Assembly: GCA_937988695.1 (NCBI GenBank)
Contig: CALKHM010000249.1
Coordinates: forward strand, 1-14,311
Origin: an uncultured Microbacterium sp.
Lineage (GTDB): Bacteria > Actinomycetota > Actinomycetes > Actinomycetales > Microbacteriaceae
Direction: 5' to 3'
Length of the DNA stretch: 14,311 bases
Positions within the stretch are counted from its first letter, which is position 1. Each line of letters starts with the position of its first letter. Both the position numbers and the translations under genes were made by a program. Below, one piece after another: positions 13,791 to 14,311 of the stretch. Under the pieces are notes generated by a model. The model was not told the DNA's origin, did not search any database, and worked only from the letters and a program-made list of their open reading frames with translations.

Positions 13791-13803
13791 CAACCGGTTG
13801 CCA
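13788..13803. promoter_or_regulatory. LacI-family operator between uxuB-like and uxaC genes
   Basis: ATACAACC|GGTTGCCA: the right half (TGGCAACC when reversed) is a full match to TGNCAANC; the left half keeps CAACC but loses the outer TG. It overlaps the minus-strand -10 box, and its TTGCCA (13798-13803) could serve as a plus-strand -35, so it may control both uronate genes. Confidence 0.72.
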
Positions 13804-13857
13804 AACTCTGCGTTCAACGGAAGTATTGAAGGTGTGCACGCCTGTTCCGCTCACGAG

Positions 13858-13873
13858 CGGTCACCGGTTGCCA
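13858..13873. promoter_or_regulatory. Auxiliary operator half-site upstream of uronate isomerase
   Basis: The 11 bases ACCGGTTGCCA at 13863-13873 repeat those at 13793-13803 exactly, 70 bases apart. Only the right half matches the operator pattern; the left half (CGGTCACC) does not. It could be a secondary site for looping or a chance half-site. Confidence 0.4.
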
Positions 13874-13941
13874 TACGGCGTTCGCAACGTCGCCCGGTCC
13901 CGTCGGAGACGGCGAGGGCTCGGGCCAGAAGTGGAGAGAAC

Positions 13942-14311
13942 ATGCATCCAGACCGACTGCTGCCGGCAGACCCGGCCACACGCGCTGTCGCGCGCAACCT
14001 CTACGAGCGGGTGCGAGCCGCGCGTATCCTCTCCCCGCACGGACACGTGGACGCCCGGGTGCTGGCCGATGACGCGCCGTTCCCCGATCCCGCCTCGTTG
14101 CTGATCCAGCCGGATCACTACGTCATCCGTCTCCTGCACGCCAACGGCGTGCCCCTCGAGCAGCTCGGACTGCCGTCCTCGCGGCCGCTGCTGGAGCCGG
14201 AGTCCCGAAGCGTCTGGCGAGCGTTCTGCGCGCACTGGGACAAGTTCCTGGGCACTCCGGTCCGCTATTGGCTCGAGTCGCAGTTCGAGGAGGTGTTCGG
14301 GATCGACCGAC
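13942..14311 (+). CDS. uxaC: Uronate (glucuronate/galacturonate) isomerase, partial at right edge
   Basis: First enzyme of the hexuronate pathway, converting glucuronate to fructuronate or galacturonate to tagaturonate; 123 codons are present of a protein usually near 470 residues. The N-terminus reads MHPDRLLPADPATRAVARNLYERV, then SPHGHVD, whose His33-x-His35 pair is the first metal-binding motif of this amidohydrolase-superfamily enzyme. Next comes PDHYVIRLLHANGVPLEQLG, matching the family's DHYKxRxMRxNGV block. The ATG at 13942 follows GGAGAGAA closely. It is divergent from the mannitol dehydrogenase family gene, which would perform the next step, and operator-like sites lie between the two. 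The reading frame is open to the window edge. Identification as uronate isomerase is firm; which uronate it prefers is not. Confidence 0.9.
   Translation, partial: MHPDRLLPADPATRAVARNLYERVRAARILSPHGHVDARVLADDAPFPDPASLLIQPDHYVIRLLHANGVPLEQLGLPSSRPLLEPESRSVWRAFCAHWDKFLGTPVRYWLESQFEEVFGIDR

Noticed and set aside
13826..14104. Small plus-strand frame overlapping the uronate isomerase start
   Set aside because: Different frame from the uronate isomerase, no good ribosome-binding site and no family similarity.

Overview
The window is very GC-rich, with dense and often overlapping genes, leaderless-looking gaps and GTG as well as ATG starts. The protein sequences look actinobacterial, most like Microbacteriaceae; this is inferred from composition and sequence style only. 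I see no rRNA, tRNA, CRISPR array, insertion sequence or phage gene. It reads as one chromosomal carbohydrate (probably sugar-acid or glycoside) catabolic locus.

Layout. 1-3675 (minus strand): an ABC importer of the polyamine/anion type, transcribed as lipoprotein binding protein, ATPase with C-terminal TOBE-like region, permease, then a second permease cut by the window edge. 3676-3975: a 300-base divergent control region. 3976-6919 (plus): a xylose-isomerase-like TIM-barrel protein, a Gfo/Idh/MocA oxidoreductase and a LacI-family regulator. 6909-7886 (minus): an MDR dehydrogenase whose end overlaps the end of the regulator gene. 7887-8001: a divergent promoter. 8002-12365 (plus): a second Gfo/Idh/MocA oxidoreductase, two further TIM-barrel isomerase/dehydratase-like proteins and an M81 (MlrC-like) protein. 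12405-13754 (minus): a polyol/uronate dehydrogenase of the mannitol dehydrogenase family, likely fructuronate or tagaturonate reductase. 13942 to the edge (plus): the start of uronate isomerase.

The strongest non-coding signal is a 16-base pseudo-palindrome, TGNCAANC-GNTTGNCA, with the central CpG typical of LacI-family operators. It occurs upstream of the ABC operon (3805-3820), between the MDR and second oxidoreductase genes (7934-7949), at the 3' end of the second oxidoreductase gene (9097-9112) and upstream of the reductase/uronate isomerase pair (13788-13803), with a weaker half-site at 13858-13873. The 3805 and 9097 sites are exact reverse complements of each other. This ties the whole window, including the uronate genes, into one likely regulon of the LacI protein encoded at 5867-6919.

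Working model (inference): the importer brings in an anionic sugar derivative such as a uronide or glycoside. The Gfo/Idh and MDR dehydrogenases oxidise it, the TIM-barrel proteins epimerise, eliminate or hydrate the keto intermediates, and a released uronic acid enters the UxaC/UxuB pathway. No glycoside hydrolase is present, so a redox-elimination route for glycoside cleavage is the most interesting possibility. Substrate and reaction order cannot be read from the sequence.
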